Below are positions 35,085 through 42,296 of a DNA stretch of 64,000 nucleotides, one piece after another. The translations under genes were made by a program, and so were the position numbers. A model generated the notes under the pieces. That model was not told the origin of the DNA and ran no database searches. It saw only the letters and a list, made by a program, of their open reading frames with translations. How positions within the stretch are numbered: position 1 is the first letter of the stretch; the number at the start of each line of letters is the position of its first letter. The stretch comes from Brevibacillus parabrevis (GTDB lineage Bacteria > Bacillota > Bacilli > Brevibacillales > Brevibacillaceae). The stretch covers positions 1-64,000 of the forward strand of contig NZ_RHHV01000019.1 of NCBI RefSeq assembly GCF_003710905.1, read 5' to 3'.

Positions 35085-36080
35085 ATGGATACAGCCACTC
35101 ACTTTGCCATGGGCTTCGGATTGGCCGGGCTCGCCTACCTCGATCCTGTCGTAGCTTCTTCTCCATCGCTTGCAGCCGCCGTGATGATTGGTACGGTCAT
35201 CGGCTCGCAAGCACCTGATCTGGATGGGTTGGTTCGCCTTCGCGGCACTGCGGCCTACATTCGCAATCATCGAGGCGTTTCCCACTCTGTACCTGCCCTG
35301 TTTCTCTGGTCGGGAGCCATTTTTGTTCTCATACAGGCCCTGATGCCGCAAGCCTCCTGGCTCCATTTGCTGGGCTGGATCTTTTTGGCCGTCTGCCTGC
35401 ACGTTTTTGTCGACTTGTTCAATTCCTATGGCACAAAGGGTTTGTATCCGTTTCGCGATAAGTGGGTTGCCCTGAACGCCATTTTCATTTTTGATCCGTT
35501 CATTTTTGCCGCTCATCTCGTCGGCTTCATGCTCTGGGCAGCGGGCGCGCACCCTGGCCGATCCTTTTTGCTGATTTACCTGGTGATTGCGGGCTACTAC
35601 TATTGGCGCTGCCAGGTGCAAAAGCGGACGACAGAGCAAGTTCGCGCGCGAATCGGCAAGCCGGGCATGTACACGATCATTCCTACCCTGTCCTGGACAT
35701 TTTGGACTTTTGTTGCCAAAACGGAGCAGCACTGGTATGTAGGCGAGGTGAACTCCGGCGATGTCAGTATTTTGGACACATTTGCCATCAAACCCGAGAG
35801 CGAAGTCGTTGCCGCTGCCAAACAAGATTCCAAGGTGCAATCGTTCCTCGCCTTCACCCACCACGTCCACGTGGAAACAAAGGAACAGCCCTTCGGCTAT
35901 GAAGTCAAATGGATCGACTTGCGCTATCGCTCCCGCTTCCAAGGAAAAAGCCATTACATGTTCGTCGCCGTTGTCCATCTCGATCCTCAACTGAACATCC
36001 GCGATTCCTTCGTCGGCTGGATTCACCGCGGGGAAGAGCAGCTTGCCAAGAAACTCGATTCCAAGCGACAGCTGGGATAA
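35085..36080 (+). CDS. yfhP: YfhP-like membrane-bound metal-dependent hydrolase
   Basis: A 331-residue integral membrane protein of the DUF457/YdjM (LexA-binding, inner-membrane hydrolase) family. The N-terminal MDTATHFAMGFGLAGL and SQAPDLDGLVRLRG plus HRGVSHSV hold the conserved His/Asp residues expected to bind metal. Several membrane segments follow. Its divergent position beside mutY matches B. subtilis yfhP-yfhQ. AAAAGGAGG is 14 bases before ATG 35085, so the start is uncertain. Substrate unknown. Confidence 0.87.
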   Translation: MDTATHFAMGFGLAGLAYLDPVVASSPSLAAAVMIGTVIGSQAPDLDGLVRLRGTAAYIRNHRGVSHSVPALFLWSGAIFVLIQALMPQASWLHLLGWIFLAVCLHVFVDLFNSYGTKGLYPFRDKWVALNAIFIFDPFIFAAHLVGFMLWAAGAHPGRSFLLIYLVIAGYYYWRCQVQKRTTEQVRARIGKPGMYTIIPTLSWTFWTFVAKTEQHWYVGEVNSGDVSILDTFAIKPESEVVAAAKQDSKVQSFLAFTHHVHVETKEQPFGYEVKWIDLRYRSRFQGKSHYMFVAVVHLDPQLNIRDSFVGWIHRGEEQLAKKLDSKRQLG

Positions 36081-36112
36081 TCGCCCATCGCACAGCAACT
36101 GAATACTGAATC

Positions 36113-36144
36113 AAAACCGCTCTTGAGAATGGAGCGGTTTTTTT
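36113..36144 (+). terminator. terminator after yfhP
   Basis: AAAACCGCTC pairs with GAGCGGTTTT around a 9-base loop, then more T residues. Confidence 0.92.
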
Positions 36145-36258
36145 ATATCTGAATCTGACCTGCTCGATTAAGCCTAAACTGCACCTTTTTCCCAAGTCAA
36201 AAACCGACTACGATCAGGCTACATCGAAAAACAGAACTGTCTGACTGGGGGATTACCA

Positions 36259-36804
36259 ATGATACCTATCCGCTATTCCAAACGCACCATTACTGATCAG
36301 GAGCAGATCGCTTCGTTTTTGCACACAGCAAAAGTCGGCCACCTCGGAATGTCCAACGAGCGCGAGCCGTATATCATTCCGCTCAATTTTGCCTGGTGGA
36401 ACGGCTGTATTTACTTTCACGGCGCAGACTCTGGGCGAAAGATCGAGATGATCAACGAAAACAACCGCGTCTGTTTCAGCGTTTGCGAAGAGCACGGCAC
36501 GATCGCTTCGCCTGTTCCGGCGCATATTGATACCGCTTATATGAGCGTGTTTTTGTCGGGTACGATCGAGCGCGTGCAGGAGCCGGCTGAAATGCGCGAT
36601 GCGATGCAAGCGATGATCGACAAATACGTGCCAGGCTACTTTTCCGATCCGCTGCCTTTGCAGCACGTGCTGAAGTATCGCTCGTCCATGGGCAGCGTAA
36701 CCGCTATTTTTCGCATCACCCCGGATACGCTCACGGCCAAAGGCAATCCAGGCTCGGAAGAAAATCAATTTTATCCGGGTAAAAAAGTAGAAATGGATGT
36801 GTAA
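36259..36804 (+). CDS. pyridoxamine-5'-phosphate-oxidase-fold flavoprotein (NimA-like)
   Basis: A 181-residue split-barrel protein. Lead motifs are FLHTAKVGHLGMSNEREPYIIPLNFAWWNGCIYFHGADSGRK (in parts), typical of the pyridoxamine-oxidase-like family that binds FMN or F420-like cofactors and includes NimA nitroimidazole reductases. CFSVCEEHG is the second cofactor strand. The substrate is unknown. A gene-terminating hairpin is shared with the convergent decarboxylase gene. Confidence 0.85.
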   Translation: MIPIRYSKRTITDQEQIASFLHTAKVGHLGMSNEREPYIIPLNFAWWNGCIYFHGADSGRKIEMINENNRVCFSVCEEHGTIASPVPAHIDTAYMSVFLSGTIERVQEPAEMRDAMQAMIDKYVPGYFSDPLPLQHVLKYRSSMGSVTAIFRITPDTLTAKGNPGSEENQFYPGKKVEMDV

Positions 36805-36806
36805 CA

Positions 36807-36843
36807 AAAACGACACGCCCCTTCCTTGGGAACGTGTCGTTTT
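36807..36843. terminator. bidirectional terminator
   Basis: AAAACGACACG and CGTGTCGTTTT pair perfectly around a 15-base loop between convergent genes. Confidence 0.9.
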
Positions 36844-36865
36844 CATTCGTCTGTCCGCAACGTAT

Positions 36866-37318
36866 TTAGCGGTTGTACGGGGCAAACATGCCTGTCGAGA
36901 TGGCGATGCGGTTCCAGCTGTTGATCGTGTTGATCGCCATGATCATCGCCGTGTACTGATTCTCGTCGAAATGCTCTCTTACTTGCTGGTAAAGGGCGTC
37001 GGGAACGCCGTCTTTCGTAATCAGCGTCACTGCCTCGGTCAAGGCGAGAGCCGCACGCTCGGCATCCGTATAAACAGCGGACTCGCGCCAAACGCTGAGC
37101 AAATAAATGCGTTGCTCTGTCTCGCCGAGTTTGCGCGCGTCTTGCGTATGCATATCCATGCAAAAGGCGCATCCGTTTATTTGCGACGCACGAATTTTGA
37201 TCAACTCGATCAGCTTTTTGTCGAGGCCGCTTTCGTTCACGAATTTTTCCAGTTGCAGCATGGCTTGGTACGCTTGCGGGTTCGCCTGGCGATAGTTGAA
37301 TCTTGTTTGCATGTTCAT
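36866..37318 (-). CDS. carboxymuconolactone-decarboxylase/AhpD-like protein
   Basis: A 150-residue AhpD-fold protein with the redox CxxC motif in NGCAFCMDMHTQDARKLGE, typical of peroxidase-like CMD proteins. These genes are the usual partners of ECF41 sigma factors, and here the sigma gene lies 76 bases upstream. A promoter matching ECF41 targets (TGTCACA-like -35, CGTC -10) precedes it. The start is ATG 37318, 7 bases after GGAG. The physiological substrate is unknown. Confidence 0.9.
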   Translation of the reverse strand: MNMQTRFNYRQANPQAYQAMLQLEKFVNESGLDKKLIELIKIRASQINGCAFCMDMHTQDARKLGETEQRIYLLSVWRESAVYTDAERAALALTEAVTLITKDGVPDALYQQVREHFDENQYTAMIMAINTINSWNRIAISTGMFAPYNR

Positions 37319-37356
37319 CTTTCCTCTCCACTCGAATGTGATCTTTCAACCTCAAA

Positions 37357-37383
37357 GACGAGTGGCTTTCCGTTTTTGTGACC
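37357..37383 (-). promoter_or_regulatory. ECF41-type promoter before the CMD gene
   Basis: On the minus strand GGTCACA (37377-37383) and CGTC (37357-37360) are 16 bases apart. ECF41 sigma factors recognise TGTCACA and CGTC at this spacing, so this is very likely the target of the sigma factor encoded just upstream. It is a sequence match, not tested. Confidence 0.7.
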
Positions 37384-37394
37384 GATTGGAAAAA

Positions 37395-38273
37395 TTACTT
37401 TTGCAAATGCGCCAATTTGTCCGGATTGACGACCATAAACAGTCGCTCGATCCGGTCTTCCGCTTGATTCAGGCTGATTTGAAGCGTCATTTTCACTTGG
37501 CCTTCGGAAATGACGACGATGCCATCCTGGCCGTTGATGGAGCGAATCTCCATGTGCGAATGATCCGCCCAGCGCGGCCAGACACCTTTCCAGAACGAGG
37601 CCACGCGGCGATTGGTGAAAATCGGGCGCAGCGCAGCCCTGGCTTTTCCACCCCCGTCGCTGACAAGCACAGCATCCTGTGTCAAAAGCTGTACCAATGC
37701 ACTCGCGTCTGCTTTGGAAATCGCATGCATCAGCTGTTCAATCAGCTTTTTGGCTGGGGCGGGTACTGCTGTGACTTGCAGGCCTGGCTCTTTCAGCCTT
37801 TGCTGTGCGCGGCTGTACAGCTTGCGGCAGCTCGCCTCTGTTTTTTCCAGCAGGTCAGCGATCGTTCGGTACTCAAAGTCGAGGGCTGCGCGCAGCACGT
37901 AGACGGCCCGCTCCGCCGGAGACAGCCGATCGAGCAAGACAAGCAAGCTGTAGGATACGTGCTCCTGCGCGATCACGGTTCGCAACGGGTCATTCTCGCC
38001 GCCGTCGTCAAACAGCGGTTCGGGCAGCCATTCTCCTACGTACTGTTCGCGTTTCCAGCGCGCTGATTTCAACGTGTCCAGGCAACGGTTTGTCACGGCT
38101 TTGCACAAATAGCTTTTGACGTGTTGAATATCGTTGATGTCAACGCCCGCAAGCGCAACAAACGTCTCCTGGACAATGTCCTCGGCCTCCGCGACAGAGC
38201 CTGTCATCTGGTAGGCGAGGGTAAACAGCAATCCTTTGTATTGGAGATAAACTTCTGCGATCCCCACGCTCAT
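37395..38273 (-). CDS. sigJ: ECF41-family RNA polymerase sigma factor
   Basis: A 292-residue ECF sigma factor with a C-terminal SnoaL-like extension. Sigma2 covers about 10-75 and sigma4 about 105-165. The WLPEPL linker motif (82-87), DGGGK (206-210) and NPDKL (283-287) are the three ECF41 signature motifs. In this family the extension acts as a fused regulator in place of an anti-sigma factor. The start overlaps the dioxygenase stop codon (TAATG), so the two are translationally coupled. It probably activates the CMD gene just downstream. Confidence 0.93.
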   Translation of the reverse strand: MSVGIAEVYLQYKGLLFTLAYQMTGSVAEAEDIVQETFVALAGVDINDIQHVKSYLCKAVTNRCLDTLKSARWKREQYVGEWLPEPLFDDGGENDPLRTVIAQEHVSYSLLVLLDRLSPAERAVYVLRAALDFEYRTIADLLEKTEASCRKLYSRAQQRLKEPGLQVTAVPAPAKKLIEQLMHAISKADASALVQLLTQDAVLVSDGGGKARAALRPIFTNRRVASFWKGVWPRWADHSHMEIRSINGQDGIVVISEGQVKMTLQISLNQAEDRIERLFMVVNPDKLAHLQK

Positions 38274-39067
38274 TATTTGGCTTCACCAAACTGCCAAATC
38301 GTATGGCTCAGGCTGCCGTAACGAAAACTCATGTGCAGTCGCTTGGCGGTGCGCTCGTCATCTGCTGCTCCCATCACGTAAAGGAGCGGCACAAAATGTT
38401 CGCTGCCATAGGCAGGAACCGCTTTTTCCGCGTGCGGCGCAAGCTCGCGATAACGGGCCAAATCGTCCACTTTCCATCCGCTCAAGGACTGATGCAGCCA
38501 TTCTTCAAACTCCAAGGCCCACTCGAAAGCGCGTCCTTGCGTTTCACGCATGTCGATGTATGAAAAGTTATGAACGGTTCCACCCGAGCCAATAATCAGG
38601 ACGTCTTTTTCCCGCAGCGGGCTGAGCGCTTTGCCGATCATGTATTGCTGCGCAACAGTCAGATTCGGGTTGACGGACAGGGCAACTACCGGGATATCTG
38701 CGTCCGGGAAAATATGGCGCAAAACTACCCAATGCCCATGATCCAGACCTCGTGTCGTATTTACCGTGACAGGCACGCCTGCATCACGCAGCAATTGAAC
38801 CGTCTCATCGGCAATCTGTTGGTCGCCTTTTGCCGGATATTGAATTTCGTACAGTTCTTGCGGAAACCCGCCGAAATCGTGGATCGTCGGGAACGTCTCC
38901 ATCGTGCCGACCATCTGGTCAAATGCTTCCCAGTGCGCAGAAAACATGACGATAGCGCGCGGACGGCGCGGAAGCAGGCTGGAAATCTGATGCATGGCTT
39001 GTGTATAGGAATTGTTTTCGATAGCAAGCAGCGGAGCGCCATGTGCAACGAAAAAGGATGGCATCAT
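38273..39067 (-). CDS. extradiol ring-cleavage dioxygenase, DODA/YgiD type
   Basis: A 264-residue LigB-family class III extradiol dioxygenase. The N-terminal SFFVAHGAPLLAI and later SAHWEA and GLDHGHWVVLRHIFPDADIPVVALS (in part) hold the metal-binding histidines. It resembles bacterial 4,5-DOPA dioxygenase YgiD, which cleaves catechol-type compounds. ATG 39067 has GAGGAG 10 bases before it. An HxlR-like palindrome overlaps its promoter. It forms an operon with the ECF41 gene. Confidence 0.88.
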   Translation of the reverse strand: MMPSFFVAHGAPLLAIENNSYTQAMHQISSLLPRRPRAIVMFSAHWEAFDQMVGTMETFPTIHDFGGFPQELYEIQYPAKGDQQIADETVQLLRDAGVPVTVNTTRGLDHGHWVVLRHIFPDADIPVVALSVNPNLTVAQQYMIGKALSPLREKDVLIIGSGGTVHNFSYIDMRETQGRAFEWALEFEEWLHQSLSGWKVDDLARYRELAPHAEKAVPAYGSEHFVPLLYVMGAADDERTAKRLHMSFRYGSLSHTIWQFGEAK

Positions 39068-39101
39068 GAGAAACACTCTCCTCTATAGTTTTTAAATAAG
39101 G

Positions 39102-39122
39102 TTACTTTTAGTAAGTATTATA
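39102..39122 (-). promoter_or_regulatory. promoter with HxlR-like palindrome before the dioxygenase gene
   Basis: A perfect TATAAT (39117-39122, minus strand) is followed 2 bases on by the palindrome TTACTnnnAGTAA (39102-39114). Such TACT...AGTA palindromes are typical of HxlR/YodB-type redox or quinone repressors. This would place a repressor on the transcription start. No HxlR gene is seen nearby, so the regulator is unidentified. Confidence 0.4.
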
Positions 39123-39289
39123 ACTGATATTTGTTCTCATGGCTATCCTTTGCGGAAAATAAGTTTTCTTGTTTCCTTGATTCTGCGATTCTGCAGCCGT
39201 TCGGGGCAGATGGCTTGAATTGGCTCGTGTTATGGACAGCTTACACTTTTTCTTTGCATGATAAAAGCTTGCTCGGAGTGATGCTTTGT

Positions 39290-39323
39290 AGTCTGCTTCA
39301 TCGATACTTTAGGCGTGGCGAGG
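39290..39323. repeat. direct repeat, copy 1 of 2
   Basis: A 34-base block (AGTCTGCTTCATCGATACTT to GGCGTGGCGAGG) recurs at 39609-39642 with about five changes. It lies immediately before the inverted hairpin element, so it may be a boundary of a repeated unit. No gene is associated. Confidence 0.7.
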
Positions 39324-39525
39324 AAAGTGACGAATCGCTGTAGCTTCTTGGGATACCCTCTGTGGGCCTGGACTGCACGGCTCCGGGGAAAAAGCGAAAC
39401 CGCGTCAAAAGCAGCTCGCTCACAGATGCAGATTCACGTTGACGCTTAAAACCGTGTTTCGCTTTTTCCTCGGAACCTCGGTCGGTATCCCAAAGAGCTT
39501 TCGCGGATTTCGTCTCTTTCCTCGT
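39319..39525 (-). repeat. long hairpin repeat element, copy A
   Basis: A stretch of about 205 bases folds back on itself: GGCTCCGGGGAAAAAGCGAAAC (39379-39400) pairs at 20 of 22 positions with 39456-39477, and CTTGGGATACC (39347-39357) pairs with 39484-39494, with weaker pairing further out to CGAGGAAAG. Its minus-strand core (39394-39462) shares TTTTAAGCG and CTGCTTTTGACGCGGTTT with copy B at 39821-39970. It encodes no convincing protein. It may be a MITE/REP-like element or a structured RNA. Confidence 0.75.
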
Positions 39526-39608
39526 CAGCGGCTGGGTATGGTCGGCGCGAGTTTTAAAGAAAATGCTAAAGGCTGAATACATAAAAGTTGGCTTGGGTAG
39601 CGATTTGC

Positions 39609-39642
39609 AGTTTGCTTCATCAGTACTTCAGGCGTGGCGAGG
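39609..39642. repeat. direct repeat, copy 2 of 2
   Basis: AGTTTGCTTCATCAGTACTT through GGCGTGGCGAGG is the second copy of the 34-base block at 39290-39323, about 320 bases away. It is followed by unrelated sequence, not by a hairpin element. Confidence 0.7.
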
Positions 39643-39820
39643 CTGGTTAAGGGGTGATGGAGGGTTTCAAAAAAAGACATAGAAACAATGATTAAGATTC
39701 TCCTTGAAGACGGTTGCTTCATGCCACCAGTTCGGGGAAAGCTTGCTCACTTCCTGCCCTGGATTTCCCCCCCTTGAGCAACCTCCAAAAAACAATATCC
39801 GACCAAAGCTTACCGTCGGC

Positions 39821-39970
39821 CGAGGAAACAGGAGAAACAAGCGAAAGGGCTTTGGGACTCCTTCCGAGGCGGAGGCGAAAAAGGAAAACACGCTTTTAAG
39901 CGGCAACGTGCGTCCGCTTCTTCGATCTCGCTGCTTTTGACGCGGTTTTCCTTTTTCGCCGGAGACGGAA
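39821..39970 (+). repeat. long hairpin repeat element, copy B
   Basis: Homologous to copy A but in the opposite orientation. It begins CGAGGAAA and has a perfect 16-bp inner stem, GGCGAAAAAGGAAAAC (39874-39889) with 39945-39960, flanked by weaker TTTGGG and TTCCG pairings. The loop keeps TTTTAAGCG, CAACGTG and CTGCTTTTGACGCGG. The right end runs into the sodA terminator. The arms are conserved by pairing more than by sequence, suggesting the fold matters. Confidence 0.75.
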
Positions 39971-39972
39971 CC

Positions 39973-40015
39973 CAAAATAAAAAGCTTGCCGCCCACAATC
40001 GAGCAACAAGCTTTT
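39973..40015 (-). terminator. sodA terminator
   Basis: AAAAGCTTG and CAAGCTTTT pair around an 18-base loop, followed on the minus strand by TATTTTG. It lies 21 bases beyond the sodA stop. Confidence 0.8.
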
Positions 40016-40035
40016 ATCATTGCAAAAAAACAAGC

Positions 40036-40644
40036 TTACTTCGCAGCAGCAAAACGCTTGCTTACTTCATCCCAGTTCACTACGTTCCAGAACGCGCCGA
40101 TGTAGTCAGGGCGTTTGTTTTGGTAGCGCAGGTAGTAAGCATGCTCCCATACGTCCAGGCCGAGGATAGGTGTTTTGCCTTCCATGATCGGGCTGTCTTG
40201 GTTAGGAGTGGAAGAGATCGCTACTTTGCCGCCTTCAGCAGTCAGCCAAGCCCAGCCGGAACCGAAGCGAGTAGTTGCTGCTTTTGCAAATTCAGCTTTG
40301 AAGTTGTCGAAGCTGCCGAAAGCCGCGTTGATTGCGTCAGCCAATTCACCAGTTGGTGCGCCGCCGCCGTTCGGGCTCAGGATTTCCCAGAAAAGAGTGT
40401 GGTTAGCATGTCCACCGCCATTGTTGCGCACAGCTGTGCGGATGGATTCAGGCAGAGCGTCCAGGTTGCTGATCAGCTCTTCCACGCTTTTTTCTTGCAA
40501 GTCTGCATGAGCTTCCAAAGCTGCATTCAGGTTGTTAACGTAAGTAGCATGGTGGCGTCCGTGGTGGATTTCCATGGTTTGCGCGTCGATATGAGGCTCC
40601 AGTGCGTCATGTGCATAAGGCAATGCTGGAAGTTGATGTGCCAT
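40036..40644 (-). CDS. sodA: manganese superoxide dismutase
   Basis: A 202-residue Fe/Mn-type superoxide dismutase. Metal ligands are in HHGRHHATYV (first His), GGGHANHTLFWE (second), and DVWEHAYYLRYQNKRPDY (Asp and last His). GGAWGxA-like residues (GSGWAWLT) and the overall match to Bacillus SodA suggest manganese. ATG 40644 is 8 bases after GAGGAGG. A strong promoter lies about 45 bases upstream. It detoxifies superoxide in the cytosol. Confidence 0.97.
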   Translation of the reverse strand: MAHQLPALPYAHDALEPHIDAQTMEIHHGRHHATYVNNLNAALEAHADLQEKSVEELISNLDALPESIRTAVRNNGGGHANHTLFWEILSPNGGGAPTGELADAINAAFGSFDNFKAEFAKAATTRFGSGWAWLTAEGGKVAISSTPNQDSPIMEGKTPILGLDVWEHAYYLRYQNKRPDYIGAFWNVVNWDEVSKRFAAAK

Positions 40645-40690
40645 TATAACATTCCTCCTCAAAAATATGTATGGTTCAAGCTACGAGCTT

Positions 40691-40719
40691 ATTATACTAC
40701 AAGACAACCACTTTTACAA
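40691..40719 (-). promoter_or_regulatory. sodA promoter
   Basis: TTGTAA (40714-40719) and TATAAT (40691-40696) are 17 bases apart on the minus strand. The -10 box is perfect. No Per box overlaps it. Confidence 0.78.
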
Positions 40720-40842
40720 CAAATCAGTATGCAAAGTATATTAATCTATCAGCCATTTTCAGAGATTTCCAGCTTGCATTCAAAAAAGAGAGTGCTAGAC
40801 TTGTTTTATTGCATACATACTTAGAGAATCAGGTGATCATGA

Positions 40843-41613
40843 ATGGAACTGGACTTATTAACGGTAGTGTTTCTCGCTTTCTTCGGATTCGTCGCAGCCT
40901 TCATCGACAGTACAGTTGGCGGCGGCGGATTGATTTCCTTGCCCGCTCTGCTCGGTCTGGGCATGCCTCCCTATCTCGCGCTCGGCACGAACAAGCTCGC
41001 CGGCACGATTTCCTCGGCAACCAGCTCATTCACTTTTATCCGCTCGGGAAAATACGACAAGAAGCTGATGCTCATTCTCTTCCCCGTCTCGCTCGTCGGT
41101 GCCTTTTTCGGAGCCAAGACGGTGCTGTTCGTTCCCCAGGAAATGTTGAAAGTATTGGTCATCGTCATGATGGCGCTGATTTTCGTCTACACCTTGTTCA
41201 ATAAACGGTTCGGTCAAGACTCCAACTACAAAGGGATGACCAAGTTTACGCTTGGGCTAGGCATTCCTTTTACTTTTTTGATCGGTTTCTACGACGGCTT
41301 CTTCGGCCCGGGAACGGGTTCTTTTTTCGTGTTTTTGATGGTACTTCTGTTCGGTTATGACTTCGTAATTGCAGCAGGCAACGGCCGGATCTTGAATTTG
41401 GCCAGCAACCTCTCCGCGCTGTTTGTTTTCCTAGTAGAAGGCAAGGTCATTTTCCTGACAGGTCTGGTCATGGGGATTGCGATGCTGCTCGGTGCCAGCA
41501 TCGGTGCGAAAGTCGCCATCAAAACCGGCGTTCGCTACGTCCGCCCGCTGTTTTTGATCGTCTCGATCACCTTGATTACGAAAATGATTTACGAGCTGAT
41601 TTTTACCCCCTAA
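40843..41613 (+). CDS. TSUP family (TauE/SafE) membrane transporter
   Basis: A 256-residue protein with about eight membrane segments. The motifs IDSTVGGGGLISLPAL near the N-terminus and FYDGFFGPGTGSFFVFL in the second half are the two halves of the TauE/SafE fold. Members export sulphite, sulphoacetate or other organosulphur anions; the substrate is unknown here. AGGTGA precedes the ATG. It is divergent from sodA. Confidence 0.93.
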   Translation: MELDLLTVVFLAFFGFVAAFIDSTVGGGGLISLPALLGLGMPPYLALGTNKLAGTISSATSSFTFIRSGKYDKKLMLILFPVSLVGAFFGAKTVLFVPQEMLKVLVIVMMALIFVYTLFNKRFGQDSNYKGMTKFTLGLGIPFTFLIGFYDGFFGPGTGSFFVFLMVLLFGYDFVIAAGNGRILNLASNLSALFVFLVEGKVIFLTGLVMGIAMLLGASIGAKVAIKTGVRYVRPLFLIVSITLITKMIYELIFTP

Positions 41614-41623
41614 CAACAAAGAC

Positions 41624-41666
41624 GACCAGCCGGATGATCGCACAGGTGATCCGACTGGTCTTTTTT
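41624..41666 (+). terminator. terminator after the TSUP gene
   Basis: GACCAGCCGGAT and ATCCGACTGGTC pair with one mismatch around a 13-base loop, followed by six T residues. Confidence 0.92.
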
Positions 41667-41709
41667 ACGAAGCGCCAAAATAAAAAGCCTGGCCAAAGCC
41701 AAGCTCCCC

Positions 41710-41895
41710 CTACTCGTCTTTTCCTTTTCGTTGCTTCATGCGCAATATGATGCCGTCGATGAGAAGACCTATGCCCGCTCCATAAAAAGGGGCTGCGAAT
41801 CGGGTCCCTTCCCCCATAGGCAGATCTTTCAAATACACGATCAATACACCCACAATAAAACCGATCATCGTGTAGCGTAGACGGGTCGGTCCCAT
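41710..41895 (-). CDS. small two-segment membrane protein
   Basis: A 61-residue protein with two hydrophobic segments (TMIGFIVGVLIVYL and FYGAGIGLLIDGIIL) and a basic tail. I do not recognise a named family. It starts 18 bases after the YneF-like gene and probably shares its transcript. Confidence 0.72.
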   Translation of the reverse strand: MGPTRLRYTMIGFIVGVLIVYLKDLPMGEGTRFAAPFYGAGIGLLIDGIILRMKQRKGKDE

Positions 41896-41913
41896 AACGA
41901 CACCCCCTTCGCA

Positions 41914-42144
41914 CTACTTCCCGAATTTATTTGGCATTTTCATATTTTTCATCGTGCGGCTCATTTGCTTCAGCTGTTTTTGGTTGAGATTCATTCCCAT
42001 AGAACGGGCCATGGCTTGCAGCTGTTTGTCGTCCATCTGCATGTTGGACATCTGTTTTTTCAAATAATAAGTGCCTCCGGCAAAACCGCCCACGAGGCCG
42101 AGTAACAATGTAACGATCGGGATTACCCAGTTGTACCAAGCCAT
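41914..42144 (-). CDS. yneF: YneF-like (UPF0154) membrane protein
   Basis: A 76-residue protein with one N-terminal membrane helix (WVIPIVTLLLGLVGGFAGGTYYL) followed by a methionine- and lysine-rich helix ending QKQLKQMSRTMKNMK. This is the UPF0154/YneF pattern. The ATG at 42144 follows GGATGG; a TTG one codon upstream is less likely. Function is unknown across the family. Confidence 0.85.
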   Translation of the reverse strand: MAWYNWVIPIVTLLLGLVGGFAGGTYYLKKQMSNMQMDDKQLQAMARSMGMNLNQKQLKQMSRTMKNMKMPNKFGK

Positions 42145-42296
42145 CAATACATTACCATCCTCTATGCGTAATTAAGAACTCTTTCATTGTACCATAGATG
42201 GGCTTTCTGTACATTGCAACGCGCGAAAATGATGAGACTGCCCCAAGCCATGTCGGCCTTTCCAAGCATATTCTAAGAACAAGAGGTGATGCATAA

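Noticed and set aside
39298..39582. A 94-codon frame across hairpin copy A
   Set aside because: It spans the inverted repeat, has no good ribosome binding site and looks like a by-product of the hairpin sequence.
39667..40020. A 117-codon frame across hairpin copy B and the sodA terminator
   Set aside because: It runs through a terminator and a hairpin repeat and has no coding signature.
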